This document shows, one piece after another, positions 1 to 5,977 of a DNA stretch of 6,972 bases; positions within the stretch are counted from its first letter, which is position 1, and each line of letters opens with the position of its first letter. Where the stretch lies: positions 1 to 6,972 of the forward strand of contig JAAZBW010000476.1 of NCBI GenBank assembly GCA_012513625.1, given 5' to 3'. The DNA comes from Actinomycetales bacterium. GTDB taxonomy: Bacteria; Actinomycetota; Actinomycetes; Actinomycetales; Actinomycetaceae. Both the position numbers and the translations under genes were made by a program. The notes beneath the pieces were generated by a model. That model had not been told where the DNA came from and made no database searches. It saw only the letters and a program-made list of their open reading frames with translations.

Positions 1-34
1 CATCCGGGAAATGATGTAGCGTCCCGCGCTCCGG

Positions 35-50
35 AAGCCCGCGAGGGCTT
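35..50 (+). terminator. GNRA-capped hairpin, possible weak terminator of an upstream gene
   Basis: AAGCCC (35-40) and GGGCTT (45-50) form a perfect 6-bp stem closed by the tetraloop GCGA, a stable GNRA loop. Only TTT (49-51) follows, not a proper U-tract, so termination would be weak. A TAG at 17-19 could be the end of a plus-strand gene lying left of the window, which would fit a terminator here, but too little sequence is visible to show it. The hairpin could instead lie in the leader of the gene at 152. Confidence 0.35.
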
Positions 51-62
51 TGAAACCCCCGG

Positions 63-95
63 GCCGCGTGATTGAATGATCACAGCCGTGTGATT
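63..95 (+). promoter_or_regulatory. Operator-like repeats upstream of the DUF3145 gene
   Basis: The 11-mer GCCGYGTGATT occurs at 63-73 and 85-95, one mismatch, 22 bp apart (two helical turns). Between them ATCACA (79-84) and TGTGAT (89-94) form a perfect inverted repeat with a 4-nt gap, and GTGAT (68-72) can pair with ATCAC (79-83) instead. This arrangement suggests a binding site for a dimeric regulator or alternative leader structures. I see no convincing -35/-10 pair nearby and cannot name a regulator. A second small hairpin, GGGG (120-123) with CCCC (130-133), lies just before the Shine-Dalgarno. Confidence 0.35.
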
Positions 96-151
96 CGTGC
101 CGGATTTCCGAGTGTCGTTGGGGAAGACGCCCCTCGGAAAGGAGTCGGTCG

Positions 152-652
152 ATGAGTGGGAAGTACACCCGCGGTGTTGTTTTTGTGCACTCAGCGCCCC
201 GTGCGCTCTGCCCGCACATCGAATGGGCGGTTGGTACTGCGCTGGGCCAGAGAGTTTCGTTTGAGTGGACCCAGCAGCCGGCCGTCTCCGGAATGGTGCG
301 CGCCGAACTCAGCTGGGTGGGCCCCGTGGGAACCGGCGCCCGGCTCGCCTCGGCTCTCCGCGGATGGGCGCACCTGCGCTACGAGGTGACGGAGGACGCA
401 ACCCCCGGCAACGACGGCGGACGCTGGTCGCACACCCCCGAACTCGGCATCTTCCACGCCGTCACGGACGCGCACGGCAACGTGGTGGTGCCGGAGAACC
501 GAATCCGTGCGGCACTCGAGCACGCTGACGACCTCGGCCGGCTGCGTCGGGAACTCGACCTCGCCCTCGGGCAGGCCTGGGACGACGAGTTGGAGCCGTT
601 CCGCTACGCAGGCGCAGGCGCACCGATCCGGTGGCTCCACCGGGTGGGGTAG
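152..652 (+). CDS. DUF3145 family protein of unknown function
   Basis: This 166-residue protein matches what I recall of the actinobacterial DUF3145 family almost end to end. Seen features are an N-terminal stretch around VHSAPRALCPHIEWAVG (about residues 12-28), the block RAELSWVGPVGTGARLASALRGW (about 50-72), LGIFHAVTDAHGN (about 98-110), and the C-terminal DDELEPFRYAGAGAPIRWLHRVG. No signal peptide or membrane segment is visible, so it should be cytoplasmic. The ATG at 152 is supported by GGAAAGGAG at 136-144 with a 7-nt spacer. The gene converges on fabF with only 26 bp between stop codons. The family is often found beside the fab cluster, which hints at a role linked to lipid synthesis, but no biochemical function is known to me. 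Family assignment is firm; function is open. Confidence 0.92.
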   Translation: MSGKYTRGVVFVHSAPRALCPHIEWAVGTALGQRVSFEWTQQPAVSGMVRAELSWVGPVGTGARLASALRGWAHLRYEVTEDATPGNDGGRWSHTPELGIFHAVTDAHGNVVVPENRIRAALEHADDLGRLRRELDLALGQAWDDELEPFRYAGAGAPIRWLHRVG

Positions 653-678
653 CAGTTCCCCCTGATCTGCAGTGGGGC
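653..678. other. Short convergent gap between DUF3145 gene and fabF
   Basis: Two opposing transcripts end within 26 bp. CCCC (about 657-660) can pair with GGGG (674-677) across a long loop, which is weak, and there is no T-run on either strand. No clear intrinsic terminator is visible, so each transcript may run into the 3' end of the other gene or end by Rho. Confidence 0.4.
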
Positions 679-1911
679 TCAGGCGTTCCGGAAGACGAGC
701 GCCACGTTGTGGCCGCCGAATCCGAACGCATTGTTGAGGGCGAACAGGTCGCCACTCGCGGGGAGGTCCCGCGGCACATCGCGTACGAGGTCCACCGGGA
801 GGTCCGGTTCCGGGTCCGCCACGTTGATCGTGGGCGGCACCTTCCGGTGCTTGAGGGCGAGCACGGTGAAGATGGACTCGAGCGAACCCGCGCCGCCGAG
901 CAGGTGCCCGGTCATGGACTTGGTGCCCGTGACGAGTACCTGGTCCCCGGCCACGCGCGAGACTGCCATCGCCTCCACAAGGTCGCCGGCAGGCGTGGAG
1001 GTGGCGTGCGCGTTCACGTGCACCACCTGTGAGCCCTCAATCCCGGCGTCAGCGATACCGAGCCGCATGGCGCGCTCCTGGCCGGCGCCGGTGGGGTCCG
1101 GGGGAGCCACGTCGTAGGCGTCCGCGCTCATGCCCACGCCCGAGACCTCGCCATAGATCCGCGCGCCGCGGGCATGGGCGTGCTCCTCGGACTCGAGCAC
1201 CAGCACGCCGGCGCCCTCGCCCATCACGAAGCCGTCCCGGTTCACGTCGTAGGGGCGGGATGCCCCCTGTGGGTCGTCGTTGCGGGTGGAGAGGGCCTGC
1301 ATCTTGGCGAAGAAGGCGAGCGTGGCCGGGTGGATGCACGCCTCGGTGCCACCCGCGATCATCACGTCCGCATCGCCCGAGCGGATCATGCGGGCCGCCC
1401 AGCCGATGGCCTCGGCCCCCGAGGCGCACGCCGAGACGGGCGCGTGAGAGCCTGCCTTCGCACCGAAGCGGACCGAGAGGTTCGCCGCGGGTGCGTTCGG
1501 CATCAACATGGGGACGGTGAGGGGGAGCACGCGCCGGGCTCCGCGCTCACGCACAGTGTCCCAGCCGTCGAGGAGGGTGTTGACCCCGCCGATCCCGGAG
1601 GAGGCGACGACGCCGAGTCGCGTCCCCTCCACCTCCGGGGACCCGGCATCGGCCCATGCCTCGAGGGCGGAGACCATGAGGAACTGCGTGGAGAGGTCCA
1701 TCCGCTTGGTCTCGCGGACCGAGAGGACCTCACCCGGCGCACGTGCGACCGTGCCGGCAAACCCCACGGGGATTTCGTAGCGCTCCATCCAGTCGTTCTC
1801 GAAGGAGCGCACGCCGGAGCGTCCGGCGAGCGCCGCCTCCCACGTCTCGGCGACCGTGCCGCCGAGCGGGTTGGTGGTGCCCATGCCGGTGATGACGACT
1901 CGGGTGGTCAT
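679..1911 (-). CDS. fabF: Beta-ketoacyl-ACP synthase II (FabF)
   Basis: FabF condenses malonyl-ACP with a growing acyl-ACP, releasing CO2 and extending the chain by two carbons in the cytoplasmic type II system. The 410-residue length is normal for the family. The Cys-His-His triad is intact: Cys162 in SACASGAEAI, His302 in VNAHATSTPAGD and His336 in TKSMTGHLLGGAGS, with Lys331 beside it. The glycine-rich NNAFGFGGHN tail (393-402) is also present. I chose the ATG at 1911 (MTTRVVITGMG) because GGAGGA (minus strand, 1917-1922) lies 5 nt upstream and the thiolase fold starts at once. An in-frame start at 2025 would add 38 Arg/Pro-rich residues overlapping acpP and is rejected. It is the last gene of the fab operon, 46 bp after acpP. 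The 46-bp gap holds nothing else of note. Confidence 0.97.
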   Translation of the reverse strand: MTTRVVITGMGTTNPLGGTVAETWEAALAGRSGVRSFENDWMERYEIPVGFAGTVARAPGEVLSVRETKRMDLSTQFLMVSALEAWADAGSPEVEGTRLGVVASSGIGGVNTLLDGWDTVRERGARRVLPLTVPMLMPNAPAANLSVRFGAKAGSHAPVSACASGAEAIGWAARMIRSGDADVMIAGGTEACIHPATLAFFAKMQALSTRNDDPQGASRPYDVNRDGFVMGEGAGVLVLESEEHAHARGARIYGEVSGVGMSADAYDVAPPDPTGAGQERAMRLGIADAGIEGSQVVHVNAHATSTPAGDLVEAMAVSRVAGDQVLVTGTKSMTGHLLGGAGSLESIFTVLALKHRKVPPTINVADPEPDLPVDLVRDVPRDLPASGDLFALNNAFGFGGHNVALVFRNA

Positions 1912-1957
1912 GGAAGTCCTCCGTCTGCTGTGGGTACGCCGTACGGTCGGGCGCGGG

Positions 1958-2206
1958 TTAGGCCTGGGCGCCGGCGATGAAGGTGACCGCGTCCTGCACG
2001 GTGGAGAGCTTGGTGGCCTCCTCATCCGGGATGCGCACCTCGAACTTCTCCTCGGCGTAGGTCATGATCGTCATCATCGAAAGCGAATCGATGTCGAGGT
2101 CGTCGGAGAAGGTGGCCTCGGGGGTCACCTGCTCGGCGGGCAGGCCGGTCTCCTCGGCCACGATCTCGGCCAGGCCGGCGAGGATTTCGTCAGTGGTAAG
2201 TGCCAT
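1958..2206 (-). CDS. acpP: Acyl carrier protein
   Basis: This 82-residue acidic protein carries acyl chains on 4'-phosphopantetheine during fatty acid synthesis and is the partner of FabD, FabH and FabF encoded around it. The attachment site is Ser41 in DLDIDSLS, followed by the recognition helix MMTIMTYAEEKFEV. The four-helix carrier fold is covered in full, from LTTDEILAGLAEIV to TVQDAVTFI. The ATG at 2206 has a near-ideal AAGGAGG (minus strand, 2213-2219) with a 6-nt spacer. That Shine-Dalgarno overlaps the fabH TAA stop (2220-2218), so terminating ribosomes could reinitiate here. The strong site fits the high ACP level that cells need. A 311-codon open frame runs further upstream in the same frame, but it only shadows fabH. 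Confidence 0.97.
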   Translation of the reverse strand: MALTTDEILAGLAEIVAEETGLPAEQVTPEATFSDDLDIDSLSMMTIMTYAEEKFEVRIPDEEATKLSTVQDAVTFIAGAQA

Positions 2207-2217
2207 GGGGTGCCTCC

Positions 2218-3237
2218 TTAGGCGTTGTGGCGGTAACTGGGGAGCGTCACGACCTGCGCGGCGTACACCAGACCGGCTCCAAAGCCGATCTGCAGGGCGA
2301 TCTGTCCTTCCTTGGCCTGGCCCTCGCGGAGCAGGCGCTCCGTGGCCAGGGGTATCGAGGCCGCGGAGGTGTTGCCGGTGTCCGCGATATCGCGTCCGAC
2401 GATCACATCCTCGCGCAGCTTGAGTGACTTCATCAGCTGGTCGATGATCCGCATGTTGGCCTGGTGCGGAAGGAAGACCTCGATGTCCTCCGGAGTTAGA
2501 CCGGCCGCCTCGATGGCGCGCGCGGCCACCTTCGCCATCTCGAACGAGGCCCACTTGAACACGGTGGGCCCCTCCTGCCGGAGGGTCGGCCACACGCTCG
2601 TCTCGCCGGTCCGGATGGCGTCGAAGGAGTGCTCCTGGCGGATGATGCCCTCCGTGTTGGGTTCGGAGCCCCACACGGTGGGGCCGATCCCCGGGGTCTC
2701 GGACGCCCCCACCACGGTGGCGCCCGCGCCGTCCCCCAGGAGAAACGAGATGGTGCGGTCGGTGGGATCGGCGAGGTCGGACATTCGCTCCACCGCCACC
2801 ACGAGGACCGTCTCCGCGAGCCCGGAGCGGACCAGTGCGTCGGCCTGCCCGATCGCGTACGGGTAGCCGGCGCAGGCGGCGGAGATGTCCCACGCCGGTA
2901 CGCCGTCAGCGCCCACCGCGGCGGTGATCGAGACCGCGAGCGAGGGGGTGTAGTGCATGTGCGAGACCGAGGCGGCGATCACGAGGTCCACATCCCTGCC
3001 CGTGAGCCCGGCGTTCTCGAGTGCGAGCAGTCCCGCCTCGCCGCCCATCTGGAGCACGGTCTGCTCGTCGGTGGCGTAGCGGCGCGTGACGATCCCGGTC
3101 CGTTGGCGGATCCACTCATCGGAGGAGTTGATGGGGCCCGCCACGTCGTCATTGGTGACGACGCGCTCGCCCCGCACGCCGCCCACTCCGAGGATGCGGG
3201 AGTAGCGGACGGTGGGGTTCATCCGGATCTGTGTCAT
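2218..3237 (-). CDS. fabH: Beta-ketoacyl-ACP synthase III (FabH)
   Basis: FabH starts fatty acid synthesis by condensing an acyl-CoA primer with malonyl-ACP. The 339-residue protein has the full catalytic set: Cys122 in DISAACAGYPYAI, His258 in LPHQANMRIID and Asn289 in GNTSAASIP. Other family blocks are SSDEWIRQRTGI (38-49), FLLGDGAGATVV (165-176) and the C-terminal GFGAGLVYAA. Many actinobacterial FabH enzymes accept branched primers to make iso/anteiso acids; primer choice cannot be read from this sequence. The ATG at 3237 overlaps the fabD stop as ATGA, and GGAGGAGG (minus strand, 3242-3249) lies inside the fabD 3' end, so the two are probably translationally coupled. A second in-frame ATG at codon 6 (3222) is possible but less well placed. 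Confidence 0.97.
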   Translation of the reverse strand: MTQIRMNPTVRYSRILGVGGVRGERVVTNDDVAGPINSSDEWIRQRTGIVTRRYATDEQTVLQMGGEAGLLALENAGLTGRDVDLVIAASVSHMHYTPSLAVSITAAVGADGVPAWDISAACAGYPYAIGQADALVRSGLAETVLVVAVERMSDLADPTDRTISFLLGDGAGATVVGASETPGIGPTVWGSEPNTEGIIRQEHSFDAIRTGETSVWPTLRQEGPTVFKWASFEMAKVAARAIEAAGLTPEDIEVFLPHQANMRIIDQLMKSLKLREDVIVGRDIADTGNTSAASIPLATERLLREGQAKEGQIALQIGFGAGLVYAAQVVTLPSYRHNA

Positions 3238-4154
3238 ACGGCCTCCTCCAGCAGTTCTCGGGCGGTGGGAAGGTCCTCCGGAGAGGTGATGGCGATGGCG
3301 GGGATACCGCGCAGCTCGCGTTTGGCGAGGCCGGTGAGTACGCCGCCGGGCGCAAGCTCGATGATCCGTGTGACGCCCAGGCCCCGCATGCGGTCCATGC
3401 AGAGGTCCCAGCGCACGGGAGAGGTGAGTTGCGTCACGAGGCGGGCAACGGCGTCGGGACCGTTGGCCACCACGGCACCCTCACGGTTCGAGAGGAGCGG
3501 GACGGCGGGATCGTGCGGCGTGAGGCGCGCAGTGACGTCCCGGAATGGCTCCTGGGCGGGAGACATGTGGGCGGTGTGGAAGGCCCCGGCAACGGACAGG
3601 GGGATCACGCGGGCGCGCGCGGGCGGGTGTTCCGCGAGGTGGATCAGCTGCTCCGGGGTGCCCGCGGCCACCACCTGCTGGGCTGAGTTCACGTTGGCCG
3701 GGGCGCATCCGGAGGCGGCGATCGCCTCGAGTACCTCCTCCCGCTTCCCGCCGACGACGGCGCTCATCCCGGTGGGAATGAGCGCGGCGGCCTCCGCCAT
3801 GAGTGCGCCGCGGCGTGCAGCGAGGCGAACGGCGTCCTGCGGCGTGAGTACCCCGGCGAGGGCCAGGGCAGCGAGTTCGCCCACCGAGTGTCCGGCCACC
3901 ACGCCCGCCCGTGTCACGGGGAGTGCGTCACACAGTGCAATAGCTGACGCGATCGCGGAGGTGACGATGAGCGGCTGCGCGTGAGCGGTATCTGTGATGG
4001 TCTCGGCATCGGCGGTGGTACCGAGAGCCGCCAGGTCAAGGCCTGCGGCATCCGAAAGGGACTCGATGAGCTCCGCGAGCCCGGGAACCTCGAGCCAGGG
4101 TTCGAGCATTCCCGGAGTCTGGGAGCCCTGTCCGGGCGCAAGTATCGCAAGCAC
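3234..4154 (-). CDS. fabD: Malonyl-CoA:ACP malonyltransferase (FabD)
   Basis: FabD moves malonyl from CoA to the ACP phosphopantetheine, supplying the extender unit to FabH and FabF. The 306-residue protein begins with the oxyanion motif APGQGSQTPG (6-15, Gln9). It has the nucleophile Ser90 in GHSVGE, Arg115 in ARRGALM, which should bind the malonyl carboxylate, and His193 in AGAFHTAHM. The Gln usual after RGxxM in E. coli is Ala120 here, which I believe is common in actinobacteria. The start is GTG at 4154. It is chosen because the conserved core begins immediately and no in-frame start lies upstream. Its Shine-Dalgarno is poor (only GAG about 12 nt upstream), unlike the strong sites of fabH, acpP and fabF. 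It overlaps fabH by 4 nt. Confidence 0.96.
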   Translation of the reverse strand: MLAILAPGQGSQTPGMLEPWLEVPGLAELIESLSDAAGLDLAALGTTADAETITDTAHAQPLIVTSAIASAIALCDALPVTRAGVVAGHSVGELAALALAGVLTPQDAVRLAARRGALMAEAAALIPTGMSAVVGGKREEVLEAIAASGCAPANVNSAQQVVAAGTPEQLIHLAEHPPARARVIPLSVAGAFHTAHMSPAQEPFRDVTARLTPHDPAVPLLSNREGAVVANGPDAVARLVTQLTSPVRWDLCMDRMRGLGVTRIIELAPGGVLTGLAKRELRGIPAIAITSPEDLPTARELLEEAV

Positions 4155-4329
4155 GTGTTCGATCGTCTCAACAATCCCGGACCGCGAGCATGCCGCCGTC
4201 TCGACAAGTCCGCGGGGGTGCGTTGTCGGAATTCCACAAACAGGGGCGGTGGGAGGTGGCGGCTCTCACGCCGTGCCGGTGTGGGATGTGTGCGTCCTCA
4301 CGGGGCGGGGGCTATGGCGCGTGTGGAGG
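4155..4329 (-). promoter_or_regulatory. fasR-fabD spacer with candidate operator repeats
   Basis: This 175-bp gap precedes the fab genes and probably holds their promoter and regulator site. On the minus strand TTGTYGAGACG occurs twice, at 4174-4164 and 4207-4197, one mismatch, 33 bp apart. On the plus strand CGACAA (4202-4207) and TTGTCG (4223-4228) form a perfect 6-bp inverted repeat with a 15-bp gap, half-site centres 21 bp apart on one DNA face. The palindrome GGAATTCC sits next to it at 4229-4236. No good -10 hexamer was found. A hairpin at 4267-4283 (arms CACGCCG and CGGTGTG, one mismatch) follows fasR but lacks a U-tract, so readthrough from fasR is possible. Binding by FasR is inferred from position only. 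Confidence 0.4.
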
Positions 4330-5535
4330 CTAGCCTCCCGGGCGCCCGCTGGCGCCGGCGGCGTCGGCGAGCCGACCCACGGCGAGCGCCGTCCGCAGCA
4401 CGTAGCCCTCACGTGAGTCCGTGGGATCCCAGCCCACCACCTGGGCGATGCGGCGGAGGCGGTAGCGGACCGTGTTGGGATGGACGAACAACTCGCGGGC
4501 GGCGCCCTCCAGGGAGTGGCCCTGCTCGATGTACTCCTCGAGGGTCTCAACCAGGGTGGGACCCGCCGCGGTGAGTGGAAGGTACAGCTTTTCGATCAGC
4601 ATGTGCCGGGCGAGCGGATCGCCGTTCAGCATTCGTTCGGGCAGGAGGTCGTCCGCGAGCACCGGCGTGGGCGCCTTCCCCCACGCGGGGACGGCGAGCA
4701 TGCCCGCCATCGCCGCCCGGACCGAGCGTCCCGCCTCCGAGATGCCCCGCACCTCCGGGCCGATCACCACCGGTCCGGACTCGAAGGTGGGTGCGAGCGA
4801 GCGGGCCACCCTGCCGGGGGAGTCCGTGTGACCGATCACCACGATCACACGATCGCCCTGGAGGCCGATCAGGGCGTCCGGGGTGAGGTGGCGGGCGGCG
4901 GAGCGGAGTTCGGCGGAGAACTCCGCCGCGTGCTGGTTCGGTGCGATCCCCACGAGTCCGAGTGCGGGGCCGTTGCCGGTCCACCCGAGGGTGGAAACCC
5001 GGGAGCGCAGCGTCTCGTCCGGAGCGCCACGCACGATCGCGTCCACGGCGAACGACTCGAGCCGCGCATCCCACGCGCCGCGGGTCTCGGCGGCATTGGC
5101 GTACACCTCGGCCGCGGTGAACGCCACCTCGCGGGAGTAGACGAGCACGGCCTCGCGCAGGAGGTGTTCGTGTTCGGCTCCCACCAGTTCGACGGCGCGT
5201 TCTTCCACGACCTCCACGATCAGGCGGGTGGCGGCCACGGTCTGTTGGAGGCTCACGGCGCCCGCGAGGCTGCGCGGCGCGGCACGGAAGATCTCGGTGG
5301 GGGAGGTGGAGGCGGCCGCCGGGTCCCGGAGCCACGCGGCAAAGCGGGCGAGTGCCTCCTGGGCCACGATCCCGAGCCAGGAGCGATCCGCAGCCCCGAG
5401 GCCGCTCACCCAGGGGAGGTCTGTCTCCATTCGCCGTGAGGCGGCCGCCGCAAGGGAGGAGGAGCCCGCCTGCACATTGTCCACCAGGGACGCGGGGTAG
5501 CTGCGGACCGGACGGTTCGGGACCTGCGAAACCAT
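4330..5535 (-). CDS. fasR: PucR/CdaR-type transcriptional regulator, probable FasR
   Basis: This 401-residue protein ends in a PucR-type helix-turn-helix domain (about 328-389), with SLEGAARELFVHPNTVRYRLRRI (341-363) forming the DNA-binding helices. The middle (about 185-300) looks like the degenerate GGDEF-like domain of CdaR proteins, and the N-terminal part has no motif I recognise. In Streptomyces coelicolor a regulator of this family, FasR, lies just upstream of fabD-fabH-acpP-fabF and activates them; the same order here supports the name. The ATG at 5535 (MVSQVPN) is preferred because a TATGCT -10 lies 7 nt upstream and implies a leaderless mRNA. An ATG at 5547 is the alternative, and it lies within that -10. 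A GTG at 5631 would add an implausible tail. The effector is unknown; acyl-CoA or malonyl-CoA sensing is only a guess. Confidence 0.88.
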   Translation of the reverse strand: MVSQVPNRPVRSYPASLVDNVQAGSSSLAAAASRRMETDLPWVSGLGAADRSWLGIVAQEALARFAAWLRDPAAASTSPTEIFRAAPRSLAGAVSLQQTVAATRLIVEVVEERAVELVGAEHEHLLREAVLVYSREVAFTAAEVYANAAETRGAWDARLESFAVDAIVRGAPDETLRSRVSTLGWTGNGPALGLVGIAPNQHAAEFSAELRSAARHLTPDALIGLQGDRVIVVIGHTDSPGRVARSLAPTFESGPVVIGPEVRGISEAGRSVRAAMAGMLAVPAWGKAPTPVLADDLLPERMLNGDPLARHMLIEKLYLPLTAAGPTLVETLEEYIEQGHSLEGAARELFVHPNTVRYRLRRIAQVVGWDPTDSREGYVLRTALAVGRLADAAGASGRPGG

Positions 5536-5548
5536 GCCCGCCAGCATA
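5536..5548 (-). promoter_or_regulatory. Probable leaderless promoter of fasR
   Basis: On the minus strand TATGCT (5548-5543) fits the actinobacterial TANNNT -10 element and is followed by exactly 7 nt before the ATG at 5535. Transcription would then start at the A of that codon. No Shine-Dalgarno precedes either candidate ATG, which agrees with leaderless translation. No recognisable -35 is seen 16-18 bp upstream. Confidence 0.5.
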
Positions 5549-5628
5549 GTGAACAGCGAGTGCGGTGGCGGGCTGCACGCGCCAGCCACTCCACCCTGCC
5601 GCCGCCACCCTTGGCCGTACGCACCAAC

Positions 5629-5790
5629 CACCCGGCCCTGCTGGACGCCGCCGCCTTATGGTCTCACGGCCCTGCTGTGCGCCCCCTCCTCGAGGTCGTG
5701 CTGCCCTGTTGCACGCCCCCTTCTTGGGCCGCACGGCGCTGCTGGACGCCCAATCCTCGGGACCACACGGCTCTGGCGATGCGAATTCGG
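5629..5790. repeat. Degenerate 34-bp tandem repeat array
   Basis: Five diverged units are in register, with cores starting at 5634, 5668, 5702, 5735 and 5769 (steps 34, 34, 33 and 34). The shared core is approximately GGCNCTGCTGGACGCCC, followed in most units by TCCTCGGG-like sequence and a CAC that leads into the next unit. Units 1 and 4 share the perfect 12-mer CTGCTGGACGCC (5638-5649 and 5739-5750). The fifth unit is the most decayed. A 33/34-bp period is not a multiple of three, and no open frame here looks coding. Its function is unknown to me. Confidence 0.6.
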
Positions 5791-5816
5791 GAAGGGGTGG
5801 AGATCGGGGACGCGTA

Positions 5817-5860
5817 TCCGCCCTCGGAGAGGTTCGACTCCGCCCTCGGAGAGGTGCGAC
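5817..5860. repeat. Tandem 22-bp direct repeat, one mismatch
   Basis: The unit at 5817-5838 is repeated at once at 5839-5860. The first 17 bases (TCCGCCCTCGGAGAGGT) are identical, and T5834 becomes G5856. The end of the second unit is echoed again: AGGTGYGACGATTC is at 5852-5865 and 5887-5900, one mismatch, 35 bp apart. The motif AGGTNYGAC thus recurs three times (5830, 5852, 5887) between fasR and aspA. The 22-bp spacing puts copies on one DNA face, as for regulator sites, but replication slippage is equally possible. Confidence 0.6.
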
Positions 5861-5929
5861 GATTCGGCAGGGTGGCGGAGGAGTAAAGGTGTGACGATTC
5901 CGCGGGGCAGGAGGGGACTTAAGGCCTCC

Positions 5930-5946
5930 GCCCGAACAAACCGGGC
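5930..5946 (+). other. Small hairpin upstream of the aspA leader
   Basis: GCCCG (5930-5934) and CGGGC (5942-5946) form a 5-bp stem with the A-rich loop AACAAAC. No T-run follows on the plus strand, so it is unlikely to terminate transcription. It may lie upstream of or within the aspA promoter region. Confidence 0.25.
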
Positions 5947-5956
5947 CAAATAACCT

Positions 5957-5964
5957 TGTATACA
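5957..5964. promoter_or_regulatory. Palindrome TGTATACA before the aspA leader ORF
   Basis: TGTATACA is a perfect 8-bp palindrome in an AT-richer patch directly before the AGGAG at 5964-5968. TAACCT at 5951-5956 could be a TANNNT -10, but no -35 partner is seen. The palindrome could be an operator half-site core or part of the promoter; the choice cannot be made from sequence. Confidence 0.3.
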
Positions 5965-5977
5965 GGAGTGCCTGACA

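Noticed and set aside
68..83. CRP/GlxR-type site GTGA...TCAC
   Set aside because: The half-sites are separated by 8 bp instead of 6, and the outer T/A are not both present, so it does not fit the consensus.
1174..1980. 268-codon plus-strand frame antisense to fabF
   Set aside because: Same reason: shadow of fabF with no recognisable domain.
1912..2025. N-terminal extension of FabF from the ATG at 2025
   Set aside because: It would overlap the acpP 3' end and add an Arg/Pro/Ser-rich stretch. The ATG at 1911 has a good Shine-Dalgarno and matches the family start.
2629..3984. 451-codon open frame on the plus strand, antisense to fabH and fabD
   Set aside because: It mirrors two genes with complete catalytic motifs. 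Its translation shows no family motif and is rich in Arg, Gly and Ala, as expected for an antisense frame in GC-rich DNA.
5536..5631. fasR start at GTG 5631
   Set aside because: The extra residues are low-complexity, no ribosome site precedes it, and the TATGCT -10 would fall inside the coding region.
5629..5790. CRISPR array
   Set aside because: Units are degenerate throughout with no constant repeat and variable spacer, and no cas gene is nearby.
5831..5841. GGTTCGACTCC, an exact match to the tRNA T-loop box
   Set aside because: The T-stem pairs at only 3 of 5 positions, no D-arm, anticodon arm or acceptor stem is found around it, and the copy 22 bp downstream breaks the box. Probably chance within the tandem repeat.
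5534..5953. 139-codon plus-strand frame in the fasR-aspA spacer, and a 97-codon minus-strand frame at 5656-5949
   Set aside because: Both are biased to Arg, Pro, Trp or Cys, run through the tandem repeats, lack a Shine-Dalgarno and match no family. The plus-strand frame also overlaps the fasR start.
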